From Cupriavidus sp. U2 (GTDB lineage: Bacteria; Pseudomonadota; Gammaproteobacteria; Burkholderiales; Burkholderiaceae), in contig NZ_RCOG02000006.1 in the NCBI RefSeq assembly GCF_009663685.2, positions 310,001 through 374,000 on the forward strand: 64,000 bases of DNA. Reading direction: 5' to 3'. This document shows positions 1-7,629 of the stretch, in pieces. A model generated the notes under the pieces. The model saw only the letters and a program-made list of their open reading frames with translations. It had not been told where the DNA came from and did not search any database. A program made the translations under genes and the position numbers. Each line of letters begins with the position of its first letter. Within the stretch, counting starts at the first letter, position 1.

Positions 1-250
1 GCGGCGCTGGGCCATCGACGGACGCGGCATCGCGTACAAGTCGTGGATAGATGTCTGTGCCGACGTCGAGCAGGGCCGGCTGGAACTGCTGCTGCCCGAG
101 CAGCCCGGCGAGCCGGTGCCGCTCAATCTGGTGTGCCCGCACCGCCGACAGTTTTCGCCGGCCGTGCGGTACCTGCACGCAATGCTGCGTGAGCGATTGC
201 TGGAGATGAGCGAAAAGATGCGTACCTACACGCGCTATCCCGTGGGCTGA
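1..250 (+). CDS. LysR-family transcriptional regulator, C-terminal fragment (cut by window edge)
   Basis: The reading frame is open from base 2 to a TGA at 248-250 and encodes about 82 residues. They match the last part of a LysR effector-binding domain: a GRGIAYKSW stretch, then LNLVCPHRRQFSPAVR, and a short final helix. This ending is typical of the CrgA-like subgroup of LysR proteins, which bind DNA in the cytoplasm and respond to small metabolites. The DNA-binding half and the start lie upstream of the window, so neither the target nor the ligand can be judged. Confidence 0.8.
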   Translation, partial: RRWAIDGRGIAYKSWIDVCADVEQGRLELLLPEQPGEPVPLNLVCPHRRQFSPAVRYLHAMLRERLLEMSEKMRTYTRYPVG

Positions 251-343
251 GTGTGGGCGACAGGTTCGCGGGAAACGCCGTCCGCGACTGCCGCGTCACC
301 CACTGATAGCCTGTATGAAGGTGCCGGACGTCAGCTGGCGCGA

Positions 344-670
344 TCACCCCGCGCCGACCGGCTCGAACACCACATCGCCGGTCGGGCAGGCCACGCAGGG
401 CAGGATGTACCCGTCGTCCTTCTCGTCCGGGCTCAGCCCCGGCCATTCGATCCGATACCGCACGCTTCCCGCGTGCAGCTTGCTCATGCAGGCGCGGCAG
501 GTGCCATTGCGGCAGGAACTGGGCAGGCTCACGCCATCGAGCAGGGCGCTTTCGAGCAGGCTCAGCGACGCCGGCGCGGCAAAGCGTACCTGGCTAGGCA
601 GCACCTGCGCGGTGAATTCCCGGTTGTCGTCCAGGATGTCGGCTGGCATGCCGTATTGCGATTCGGCCAT
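344..670 (-). CDS. 2Fe-2S ferredoxin
   Basis: A 108-residue protein with a plant-type 2Fe-2S cluster motif. SSCRNGTCRAC gives C-x4-C-x2-C, and the fourth cysteine lies in LPCVACPTGD near the C-terminus. The length and the ending in DVVFEPV fit a free-standing soluble electron carrier. The start is the ATG at 668-670 (MAESQYGM); the frame stays open further upstream, but that part overlaps the neighbouring gene. It lies 4 bases downstream of the IMPACT-family gene on the same strand, so the two are probably co-transcribed. No dedicated oxygenase or reductase is next to it, so the electron partner is unknown. Confidence 0.85.
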   Translation of the reverse strand: MAESQYGMPADILDDNREFTAQVLPSQVRFAAPASLSLLESALLDGVSLPSSCRNGTCRACMSKLHAGSVRYRIEWPGLSPDEKDDGYILPCVACPTGDVVFEPVGAG

Positions 671-674
671 GGGG

Positions 675-1280
675 CTAGTCCTCGTCGGCCGGAAAGCCGG
701 CGCGCCCGTGGGTGGCGTCACGCAGGGCTGTCTGCGCCTGCTCGCGAAACGCGGCCGGCAGGCGGATGACCAGCGTGGCCAGCGTGCCATAGCGGGTCTC
801 GGCCAGCGTGCAGCCCGCATCGGCCGATTGATCGATCCAGCGGCGCACGCGCGGTTCGTCGGGGTAATCGACCAGCACGGTCAGCGTGGCGTAGGTGATG
901 CGCTCGATCCGCTCCGCATCCTTGAGCGCGCCCGCGATGGCGTCGGTATAGGCCCGCACCAGTCCCCCGGCGCCCAGCTTGACGCCGCCGTAATAGCGCA
1001 CCACGGCGGCCAGCACGCCATCCAGGTCGTGATGGCGCAGTACCTCCAGGATAGGGCGGCCGGCCGTGCCGGACGGCTCGCCGTCATCGGACATGCCCGA
1101 CTGGCCGCCGGCCAGCAAGGCCCAGCACACGTGCGTGGCCGTGGGATGCCGGGCGCGCAGGTCCGCGATCACGCCCATGGCCGCCTCGCGATCGGGCACC
1201 GGCACGGCCAGCGCGATAAAGCGGCTTTTGCGTATCTCGATGTCGGCGTGTACCGGGGCGGCTAGCGTGAAGGTTGGCAA
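675..1280 (-). CDS. IMPACT (YigZ/UPF0029) family protein
   Basis: Roughly 201 residues with the IMPACT N-terminal domain. Visible motifs are IEIRKSRFIA, THVCWALL, SDDGEPSGTAGRPIL and VVRYYGGVKLGAGGLVRAY; the SDDGEP-GTAG and RYYGG-KLG-GGL blocks are diagnostic. The C-terminal third resembles the YigZ extension. YigZ relatives have been linked to translation control and nucleotide binding, but the bacterial role is not settled. I chose the TTG at 1278-1280 (LPTFTLAAPV) because it gives the usual length and N-terminus. Longer versions need 38 unconserved arginine-rich residues. It is likely transcribed with the ferredoxin gene just downstream. Confidence 0.8.
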   Translation of the reverse strand: MPTFTLAAPVHADIEIRKSRFIALAVPVPDREAAMGVIADLRARHPTATHVCWALLAGGQSGMSDDGEPSGTAGRPILEVLRHHDLDGVLAAVVRYYGGVKLGAGGLVRAYTDAIAGALKDAERIERITYATLTVLVDYPDEPRVRRWIDQSADAGCTLAETRYGTLATLVIRLPAAFREQAQTALRDATHGRAGFPADED

Positions 1281-1345
1281 GACAGGGCAGGAAATTCGAC
1301 AGGCAGGAGGGCGAGTGTAGCGCAGCCGGCCAGGGCACCAAATGC

Positions 1346-1382
1346 GTGACAGTTTGCCGACCGTCAAACATCTGTCATGAAA
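1346..1382 (+). promoter_or_regulatory. Pho-box-like repeats upstream of the PhoX-type phosphatase
   Basis: Two 11-bp units stand head to tail at 1361-1371 (CCGTCAAACAT) and 1372-1382 (CTGTCATGAAA). This is the layout of a PhoB site: CTGTCAT-like half-sites 11 bp apart, each followed by AT-rich bases. A reverse-oriented half-site (GTGACAG) lies at 1346-1352. The following gene encodes a phosphatase of a family often controlled by phosphate starvation. PhoB control is inferred. Confidence 0.5.
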
Positions 1383-1475
1383 GCGCCTTACCATCCGGAC
1401 GGGCAGATGTCGTTCCTGCCACCCGCCATCGCTTCATAAGAACTGCCAGACACCCACAGAGCCCACTTCGATCCC

Positions 1476-3461
1476 ATGTCCGACCAGACCGTCAATGCCC
1501 GTCGCCGCGCCCTGAAAATCCTGGGTGGCGCCCCGATGCTGCCGCTTGGTGCCGCTGCCGCCAGCCTGGCCGGCGGCATGTCCGCGATGGAGGCCGCCTT
1601 TGCCGCCGCGCCCCGCCGCAAGGCCGCTGCCTTTACATCCGCCACGTTCACCGGCATGGCCGCGCCCACGCTGGACAACGCGGCGGCCATGGCCACCACG
1701 ACGGTGGGTTCGTCGCTGAACGTGTCGTACGCCGACGGCACCAGGCAGGACTACACGCTGGCCTACCAGCCGTTCTTCGTCACCGGCGACCTGGTGCCGG
1801 ACGGCAAGGGCGGCAAGGTGCTGGCCGGCGGGTATTACGACATCCAGAACCGTCCGATCATGGACGACTCGGTGCCGGGCAAGGCGCGTCAGTTCTATTC
1901 CGATGCCCCCGACGGCAGTTCGCTGCTGACGCTGCGCAACGCCAGGGTGCGTGGCGTCAAGGGCAACACGGTGTTCGCGGTGGTGCAGTTCGAGTACACC
2001 ACGCGCGACCAGGCCGATGCCGAGATGCATGGCATGCTGCCGTCGCCCATCGCCGTGCTGACGCTGGACCAGGACCCCAAGACCGGCAAGCTGAGCCTGG
2101 TGCAGTATCACAATGTGGACACTTCAGGCGTGAACGGCCTGTGGATCACCTGCGGCGCAAGCCTGTCGCCGTGGAACACGCACCTGTCGAGCGAGGAATA
2201 CGAGCCCGACGCGGCCAAGGCCGCCACCGACAAGAAGCTGCGCGGCTTCAGCCGGCACCTGTATGGCGATGCAGGCCGCGCCAATCCGTATCACTACGGC
2301 CACCTGCCGGAGGTGACCGTGCACCCCGACGGCACCGGTTCGATCCGCAAGCACTATTGCCTGGGCCGCATCTCGCACGAACTGGTGCAGGTGATGCCCG
2401 ACGAGCGCACCGTGCTGATGGGCGACGATGCCACCAATGGCGGGCTGTTCCTGTTCATCGCCGACCGTCCGCGCGACCTGTCGGCAGGCAGGCTGTATGT
2501 GGCCAAGTGGCACCAGACATCGGGCGCCGGCCCGGGCGCGGCCACGCTGTCGTGGATTCCGCTGGGCAGTGCCAGCAGCGACGAGATCCGCAGGCTCGTG
2601 GACGGCGGCATCCAGGTCACCGACATCATGGACCTGAAGTTCAAGGACCCGGAGGATGCGAGCTTCACGCGCATACTGTTGGACGGCAAGCCGAACTGGG
2701 TGAGGGTCAAGCCGGGGCAGGAGAAGGCCGCCGCATTCCTGGAAACCCACCGCTACGCCGCGCTGGTGGGCGGCAGCCTGGGCTTCACCAAGATGGAAGG
2801 CACGACCGTCAATATCGCGGACAAGAAAGCGTACTCGGCCATCTCGCGCATCGAGACCAGCATGCTGGCCGGCCACGCCGCCAATGCCGGCGATATCCGC
2901 GTGGAAGGCCCGTACTCGGGCGCGGTCTACGAACTCAACCTGCGCGGGGCGCAGTCGGACCGGGCGGGCGCGCGCATGGACAGCGAATGGGTGCCGGTCG
3001 ACATGGCGGCCGTTCCGGCACTGGTGTCGGAAGACCTGGGCGGCGGCCCGAAGAAGGCGCAGGACGCGCTGGGCAACTACGCCAATCCGGACAAGGTGGC
3101 CACGCCGGACAACCTCAAGTTCTCGGAGACACTTCGTACGTTGTTTATCGGCGAAGACAGCAACACGCATGTGAACAACTTCCTGTGGGCCTACAACGTG
3201 GACACGAAGCAGCTGTCGCGCGTGCTGTCGTGCCCGGCGGGCGCGGAATCCACCGGGCTGCACGCGGTGGACGAGATCCACGGCTGGACCTACATCATGA
3301 CCAACTTCCAGCATGCCGGCGACTGGGAAAAGGGGCTGCATGACAAGGTGAAGGGCACGCTGGACCCGCTGGTGCGCGCCAACTACAAGGACCGCTTTGG
3401 CGCGGCGGTCGGCTACCTGACAGCAACGCCGTCGGCGCTGCGGCTGAACCGCCGCGCCTAA
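1476..3461 (+). CDS. PhoX family (DUF839) phosphatase, Tat-exported
   Basis: A 661-residue protein starting with a twin-arginine signal (NARRRALKILGG, then a hydrophobic Ala/Gly-rich stretch to about residue 48). This suggests export in folded form to the periplasm. The rest matches the PhoX/DUF839 beta-propeller family, with stretches such as LWITCGASLSPWNTHLSSEEYEPD and ETSMLAGHAANAGDIRVEGPY. PhoX enzymes are Ca/Fe-dependent phosphomonoesterases that release phosphate from organic esters. The gene stands alone between a divergent gene and a methyltransferase. A Pho-box-like element sits about 95 bp upstream of the start, which supports regulation by phosphate limitation. I did not map the metal ligands one by one. 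Confidence 0.85.
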   Translation: MSDQTVNARRRALKILGGAPMLPLGAAAASLAGGMSAMEAAFAAAPRRKAAAFTSATFTGMAAPTLDNAAAMATTTVGSSLNVSYADGTRQDYTLAYQPFFVTGDLVPDGKGGKVLAGGYYDIQNRPIMDDSVPGKARQFYSDAPDGSSLLTLRNARVRGVKGNTVFAVVQFEYTTRDQADAEMHGMLPSPIAVLTLDQDPKTGKLSLVQYHNVDTSGVNGLWITCGASLSPWNTHLSSEEYEPDAAKAATDKKLRGFSRHLYGDAGRANPYHYGHLPEVTVHPDGTGSIRKHYCLGRISHELVQVMPDERTVLMGDDATNGGLFLFIADRPRDLSAGRLYVAKWHQTSGAGPGAATLSWIPLGSASSDEIRRLVDGGIQVTDIMDLKFKDPEDASFTRILLDGKPNWVRVKPGQEKAAAFLETHRYAALVGGSLGFTKMEGTTVNIADKKAYSAISRIETSMLAGHAANAGDIRVEGPYSGAVYELNLRGAQSDRAGARMDSEWVPVDMAAVPALVSEDLGGGPKKAQDALGNYANPDKVATPDNLKFSETLRTLFIGEDSNTHVNNFLWAYNVDTKQLSRVLSCPAGAESTGLHAVDEIHGWTYIMTNFQHAGDWEKGLHDKVKGTLDPLVRANYKDRFGAAVGYLTATPSALRLNRRA

Positions 3462-3581
3462 GCGCGGCACAAGACGCGCATCAGAGCCGTCCTGCGCTGT
3501 CTGACCACGCAGGTACGGCGGGCCTGCTACCCTGTGGGCTGGCGCCCGGCACATCGTCGGCGCACGCCCACAGGAATCCCC

Positions 3582-4205
3582 ATGACACAGCCCGCCGCAG
3601 ACCTGACCGCGCGCCGCATGGCGCCCGCCACCGACCGCAACCGCGCGCCTATCCTGGCCGTCTTGCGCGACGCCCTGCCGAAGACCGGCACGGTGCTCGA
3701 GATCGCCAGCGGCACCGGCCAGCATGCGGTGTACTTCGCGGCCGCGCTGCCCGGGCTCACCTGGCAGCCCAGCGACCCCGATGCCACGTACCGCGAATCG
3801 ATCGCGGCCTGGACGGCCCACGACAAGGCCACGAACGTGCGGCCGCCGCTGCCCATCGACGTGAGGCAGGAGCCCTGGGGCATCGACGCGGTGGATGCCA
3901 TCGTCTGCATCAACATGATCCACATCGCGCCCTGGGCCGCCGCCGAGGCGCTGTTCGCCGGCGCCGGCCGGCACCTGTCCCCCGGTGGCGTGCTGTATCT
4001 CTACGGCCCCTACCGCCGCAACGGCGCGCATACCGCACCCAGCAACGAAGCGTTCGACCGGCAGCTGCGCGTGGCCGATGCCGATTGGGGCGTACGCGAC
4101 ATGGAAGCCGTCATCGCCCTGGGTGCGGCGCACGGCTTGACCTGTGCGGAGCCGATTGCCATGCCGGCCAACAACTTCAGCCTGGTGTTCCGCAAGGCCG
4201 GTTGA
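3582..4205 (+). CDS. DUF938 SAM-dependent methyltransferase-like protein
   Basis: A 207-residue protein of the DUF938 family. It has a class I SAM-binding fold: LEIASGTGQHAVYFA is motif I, WQPSDPD ends beta-2, and INMIHIAPWAA is the motif-IV region. The C-terminus MPANNFSLVFRK is also typical. The substrate of this family is not known. The ATG at 3582 was chosen because the conserved N-terminus (TARRMAPATDRNRAPI) follows it closely; an earlier in-frame start adds 16 unconserved residues. It follows the phosphatase gene by 120 bp on the same strand, with no terminator that I can see. Confidence 0.85.
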   Translation: MTQPAADLTARRMAPATDRNRAPILAVLRDALPKTGTVLEIASGTGQHAVYFAAALPGLTWQPSDPDATYRESIAAWTAHDKATNVRPPLPIDVRQEPWGIDAVDAIVCINMIHIAPWAAAEALFAGAGRHLSPGGVLYLYGPYRRNGAHTAPSNEAFDRQLRVADADWGVRDMEAVIALGAAHGLTCAEPIAMPANNFSLVFRKAG

Positions 4206-4213
4206 GGGCGGCG

Positions 4214-4253
4214 CGCAACGGAATGTTGCGGAAGGGTTAAGGATTGCCATAAT
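4214..4253 (+). promoter_or_regulatory. Promoter and overlapping palindrome of the RES toxin-antitoxin pair
   Basis: A perfect inverted repeat, CGCAAC-GGAAT-GTTGCG, spans 4214-4230. Its right arm overlaps a possible -35 box (TTGCGG, 4226-4231). A possible -10 box (CATAAT, 4248-4253) follows after 16 bp. An operator over the -35 is what an autoregulating antitoxin would need. A strong Shine-Dalgarno sequence, AGGAGGT at 4315-4321, precedes the antitoxin ATG. Confidence 0.45.
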
Positions 4254-4325
4254 CCAGTTGCGGTGCTTGAGCGGCCCCCATGGCATGCGTAGCCTTGGTC
4301 TCGTGGTGACAACCAGGAGGTCAGT

Positions 4326-4865
4326 ATGTTTGCCGAAGCCGTAGCGATAGTCCAAGCGCAGGAGGTTCGCAGCGTTTCGCGAAACAGCCGCGCCGCCAAT
4401 GTGGCTGGCGATCTTTTGAAGGCAATGCGGGAATTGTCCGTATTGCCGCTGACAACGCTGACGCCTGCGGAAGTTATCGAAAGCCACTTCGCCGGCATGT
4501 CGATGGATGATCTGGTGCGCGAGTTGGCGGCGGGGCGGCTCTGTGGAGGGCGCGGCCGGGAGGCAAGCGACCTGGAATTTCCTGCATGGCAGTTCGTCGA
4601 GCCGGCTCGGCAACTGTTGCCGCCCGTCATGCGGGCGGTACACGAGGCGGGCGGCGTAGATCCGCGCTACTTCTGGACTATCCGGTACGAGGGACTCTTC
4701 GACTTGACGCCGGCGGAACTCCTTTGCGGAAAGCTCTTTGTGACCCGCCGCTCCGTCTCAATGGAACAGGCCGACTATCTCGCCAGGTCTGATAAAGAAC
4801 GTCAACGGATCGTGGTGGCACATCATGAGGCACTGCTGGCGGAGCGGGACGGGCCTCACGCATGA
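4326..4865 (+). CDS. Putative antitoxin of a RES-type toxin-antitoxin pair
   Basis: A 179-residue protein starting at an ATG behind a perfect AGGAGGT. The central-to-C-terminal part (EFPAWQFVEPARQLLPPVMRAVHE... then LTPAELLCG) resembles the Xre/MbcA/ParS toxin-binding domain (DUF2384-like) that partners RES toxins, notably the FPAWQF and TPAELL motifs. I do not see a clear Xre helix-turn-helix at the N-terminus, so DNA binding is uncertain. Its stop overlaps the toxin start by 4 bp (ATGA at 4862-4865), so the pair is translationally coupled. An upstream palindrome suggests autoregulation. The role is inferred mainly from the neighbour plus the partial domain match. Confidence 0.6.
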   Translation: MFAEAVAIVQAQEVRSVSRNSRAANVAGDLLKAMRELSVLPLTTLTPAEVIESHFAGMSMDDLVRELAAGRLCGGRGREASDLEFPAWQFVEPARQLLPPVMRAVHEAGGVDPRYFWTIRYEGLFDLTPAELLCGKLFVTRRSVSMEQADYLARSDKERQRIVVAHHEALLAERDGPHA

Positions 4866-5545
4866 ATGTCACCAATTCCGCGAGCCTCGGAATCGAGATG
4901 CCAGCTCGCGCGCATCTGAAGGAAGTCCTTGCTGCCGGTGTGTGTGTACTGCGTCGTGGCACGTGGCTTGTCAGGGCAGCCCGAGCGCAGGCATCCGTGT
5001 TACCGGACACGGTCAAGACAGCATACCGGTGGGGACCTCCAGATTCAGCGCGAGGCAACGATGCCCGCTTGCCCTTCCACTGGCTATATGTTGCTGAAGA
5101 TCCGAACACGGCGATCTGGGAAGGACGCTTCTGTGAGCGCAGTGAAGAACGTCCAGGGTTCTTTCATGTGCAACCGGATGTGGTGGAGCGAGGCATTATC
5201 GCGCTTTTCCGGCTGGAGGCCGATTTTCGGCTACTGGAACTCGGCGGGCCAACAGCGGCCCGGCTCGGCATATACGACCAGATATCCGAGCCCAACCACA
5301 CCTGGTGCCAGCACTTCGGCGTCGAGCTGCACCACGTCCTTGCCGAGCTCCATGCAGACACCGGCGCCATCGGCATACGCTATCCTTCGCGGAAGCTACG
5401 CAATCGCTCGGCCATTGCCATTCATTCCGAATACCTGAGTGCCTGGCGGCGTGCGATCACGATACGCACGGTCAGATTCGAGGATATGCCAATTCACCGG
5501 CAACTGTGCCGCGATCCGTGCTATCTCCCACAGGACCGCCGATAG
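4862..5545 (+). CDS. RES domain toxin
   Basis: A 227-residue protein with RES-domain features: arginines before LPFHWLYVAEDPNTAIWE (Y76 and E87), then IIALFRLEADFRLLEL, and the serine-containing GIRYPSRKLRNRSAIAIHS near the end. RES toxins resemble ADP-ribosyltransferases and deplete or modify cellular NAD+ or a protein target. It is longer than many RES proteins (about 150-230 residues), and a CVLRRGTW segment precedes the core. It overlaps the upstream gene by ATGA, the usual antitoxin-toxin order for this class. Base composition and codon use are a little less GC-biased than in neighbours, which fits acquisition by transfer, although I did not calculate it. Confidence 0.7.
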   Translation: MNVTNSASLGIEMPARAHLKEVLAAGVCVLRRGTWLVRAARAQASVLPDTVKTAYRWGPPDSARGNDARLPFHWLYVAEDPNTAIWEGRFCERSEERPGFFHVQPDVVERGIIALFRLEADFRLLELGGPTAARLGIYDQISEPNHTWCQHFGVELHHVLAELHADTGAIGIRYPSRKLRNRSAIAIHSEYLSAWRRAITIRTVRFEDMPIHRQLCRDPCYLPQDRR

Positions 5546-5566
5546 CCGTGCTGCGTGGCAGGCCGC

Positions 5567-6331
5567 CTACCCCCGCACCAGCATCACCACCGCCGTTGCA
5601 ATCAGGCATATCGCGAACGCTGCGCGAAGGCGCCGTTCCGGCATGCGGTGGGCCAGTGCCACCCCCCAGGAGATCGTCAGCATGCCGCCCAGCGACAGCG
5701 GGATGCCGCTGGTCCAATCCACATGGCCGGCGTGTGCATAGGTGAGCAGCGCTACCACCGCGCCCGGTGTGACAAGGGCCAGGGCCAGTCCCTGGGCGGC
5801 GGCCTGGCGCATGCCGAACAGGCCGACCAGGGCAGGGGCGGCGACCACGCCGCCGCCTACGCTGAAGAATCCGGAGAACGCGCCGCCGACCACGCCGACG
5901 GCCGGAATCCAGGATGCCGATACCCGTGCCTGCTGGTGTGTCGCGGCGCGGCCGGGCAATAGCCGCCAGAGAAAGTAGAGGGCCAGGCCGATCATGAACA
6001 CGGCGAAGATGCGGCGCAGCAGTGCAGCGTCGATCGACGTGGCGAGCCTTGCGGACAGATAGGTGGACAGCATGGCGGACAGCCCCAGGACGATTGCCGT
6101 CTTGAGGTCGATGTCGGCGCGCTTGCGGTATTGCCAGAAGCCGATCACCACGTTGGGCGCGATCATGACCAGCGAGGTGCCCTGCGCCAGTTGCTGGTCC
6201 ATGCCGTAGAGGAGGCCCAGCGCCGGAATGGCGATCAGGCCGCCGCCGATGCCGAACAGGCCGCCCACCCCACCGAGCAGCCCTCCAAGTCCGAAGATAA
6301 GCAGGGCGGACAACAAAGAATGGTCAGGCAT
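5567..6331 (-). CDS. Sulfite exporter TauE/SafE family membrane protein
   Basis: A 254-residue integral membrane protein with the TauE/SafE pattern: two related halves, each with a Gly-rich first helix (GGLLGGVGGLFGIGGGLIAIPAL and GGAFSGFFSVGGGVVAAPAL). About seven to eight membrane segments are visible. Family members export or take up sulfonates, sulfite or other organic anions by facilitated transport. No sulfur-metabolism gene is next to it, so the substrate stays open. It ends 21 bp from the stop of the convergently transcribed toxin gene. Confidence 0.85.
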   Translation of the reverse strand: MPDHSLLSALLIFGLGGLLGGVGGLFGIGGGLIAIPALGLLYGMDQQLAQGTSLVMIAPNVVIGFWQYRKRADIDLKTAIVLGLSAMLSTYLSARLATSIDAALLRRIFAVFMIGLALYFLWRLLPGRAATHQQARVSASWIPAVGVVGGAFSGFFSVGGGVVAAPALVGLFGMRQAAAQGLALALVTPGAVVALLTYAHAGHVDWTSGIPLSLGGMLTISWGVALAHRMPERRLRAAFAICLIATAVVMLVRG

Positions 6332-6536
6332 GGCGAATCAGGGGCGGGGTACGGATCAGGCAAGCGCACGATGATACGCGGACATGGCGCAGACATTCGG
6401 GAAATCATCGACACGATGCCGGTCGCGCAGGGCCCGGATCGGCGGCCGACGCTCCATTCCCGCGGCAGGAGAGCAGAGCGCCGTACTACGGCTGAAGCCG
6501 ATGGAAGCGGTCCGGGCGAGCCGTGCCGGGCGCGGC

Positions 6537-7505
6537 TCAGTCCACCTGGGCCCCCGACTGCTTGACGATCTTCGCCCACTTGTCGATATCGGCGCGCAGC
6601 GTGGTGGCCAGCTGCTGCGGCGTGCCGCCGAGCGTTTCGGCGCCCTGCGCGGCCAGCTTGTCGCGCAGCGATTTGTCGGCCAGTGCGGCCTGCATGGCCG
6701 TGGACAGCTTCTGGACGACCTCCTTCGGCGTGCCGCGCACCGCGAACAGGCCGACCCACAGATCGCCGCTATAGCCGGGCACGGTCTCGCCGATGGCGGG
6801 GATGTCGGGCGCGAACGGCGACCGTTTGGCCGAGCTGACGCCCAGTGCGCGCACCTTGCCGGCCTTGATGTGCGAAAGCACCGACGGCAGGCTCGCAAAC
6901 GCCATCGGCACCTGGTTGCCCAGCACGTCGTTCAGCGCCGGCGCCACGCCCTTGTAGGGCACATGCTCCAGCTTGATGCCGGCCATCGTGTTCAGCATCT
7001 CGCCCAGCAGGTGGTTCAGCGTGCCATTGCCCGCCGATCCATAGCGATAGAAGTCGGGCTTGGCCTTGGCCATCGCGATCAGTTCCGACATCGATTTGGC
7101 CGGGAAGGCCGGATTCACCACCAGCACATTGGGCACCGTGGCCACCAGCGAAATCGGCTCGAAATCCTTGACCGGGTCGAACGGCACGCTGCGGTACAGC
7201 GACGGATTGATGGCCTGCGTACTGCTGATGGTCATCAGCAGCGTATAGCCGTCGGGCGTGGCGCGCGCGGCGGTCTGCGTGCCGATGTTGCCGCCGGCAC
7301 CGGGGCGGTTTTCCACCACCACCTGCTGGCCGATCCGCTGCGACAGGTCGGCCGCGACCAGCCGCGCGACGATGTCGTTGGATCCACCCGGCGCCTGCGG
7401 CACGATCATCTGGATCGGCTTCGAGGGGTAGGTGTCTGCCTGGGCGTGGCCGATGGCGGCTGCCGCCATTGCCACGCCGGCCAGGGCGCGAAGGGTACGG
7501 GTCAT
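6537..7505 (-). CDS. Bug family tripartite tricarboxylate transporter substrate-binding protein
   Basis: A 322-residue periplasmic binding protein with a signal peptide (to about residue 23, ending HAQA). Bug-family hallmarks are present: YPSKPIQMIVPQAPGGSNDIVAR, ENRPGAGGNIGTQ, and LEHVPYKGVAPALNDVLGNQVPM. Such proteins bind carboxylates or related ligands and deliver them to a TctAB-type membrane transporter, which is not encoded nearby. This is usual for orphan Bug genes in Burkholderiales. It stands alone on the minus strand and the ligand cannot be predicted. Confidence 0.9.
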   Translation of the reverse strand: MTRTLRALAGVAMAAAAIGHAQADTYPSKPIQMIVPQAPGGSNDIVARLVAADLSQRIGQQVVVENRPGAGGNIGTQTAARATPDGYTLLMTISSTQAINPSLYRSVPFDPVKDFEPISLVATVPNVLVVNPAFPAKSMSELIAMAKAKPDFYRYGSAGNGTLNHLLGEMLNTMAGIKLEHVPYKGVAPALNDVLGNQVPMAFASLPSVLSHIKAGKVRALGVSSAKRSPFAPDIPAIGETVPGYSGDLWVGLFAVRGTPKEVVQKLSTAMQAALADKSLRDKLAAQGAETLGGTPQQLATTLRADIDKWAKIVKQSGAQVD

Positions 7506-7629
7506 GCTGTCTCCTGATGAAAGCGGCCCGGCCCGTGTTCTGGGGTCTTGCCGGGTGTTGTGGGGCCCACTCTAGCCCAGCCCCGCACGCAGGAGAAATT
7601 CAATCGGCGACTGGCGCCATAAGCTTTTC

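Noticed and set aside
2124-4643. Long minus-strand open frame over the phosphatase and methyltransferase genes.
   Set aside because: Same cause: a shadow of the plus-strand genes, with no recognisable domain.
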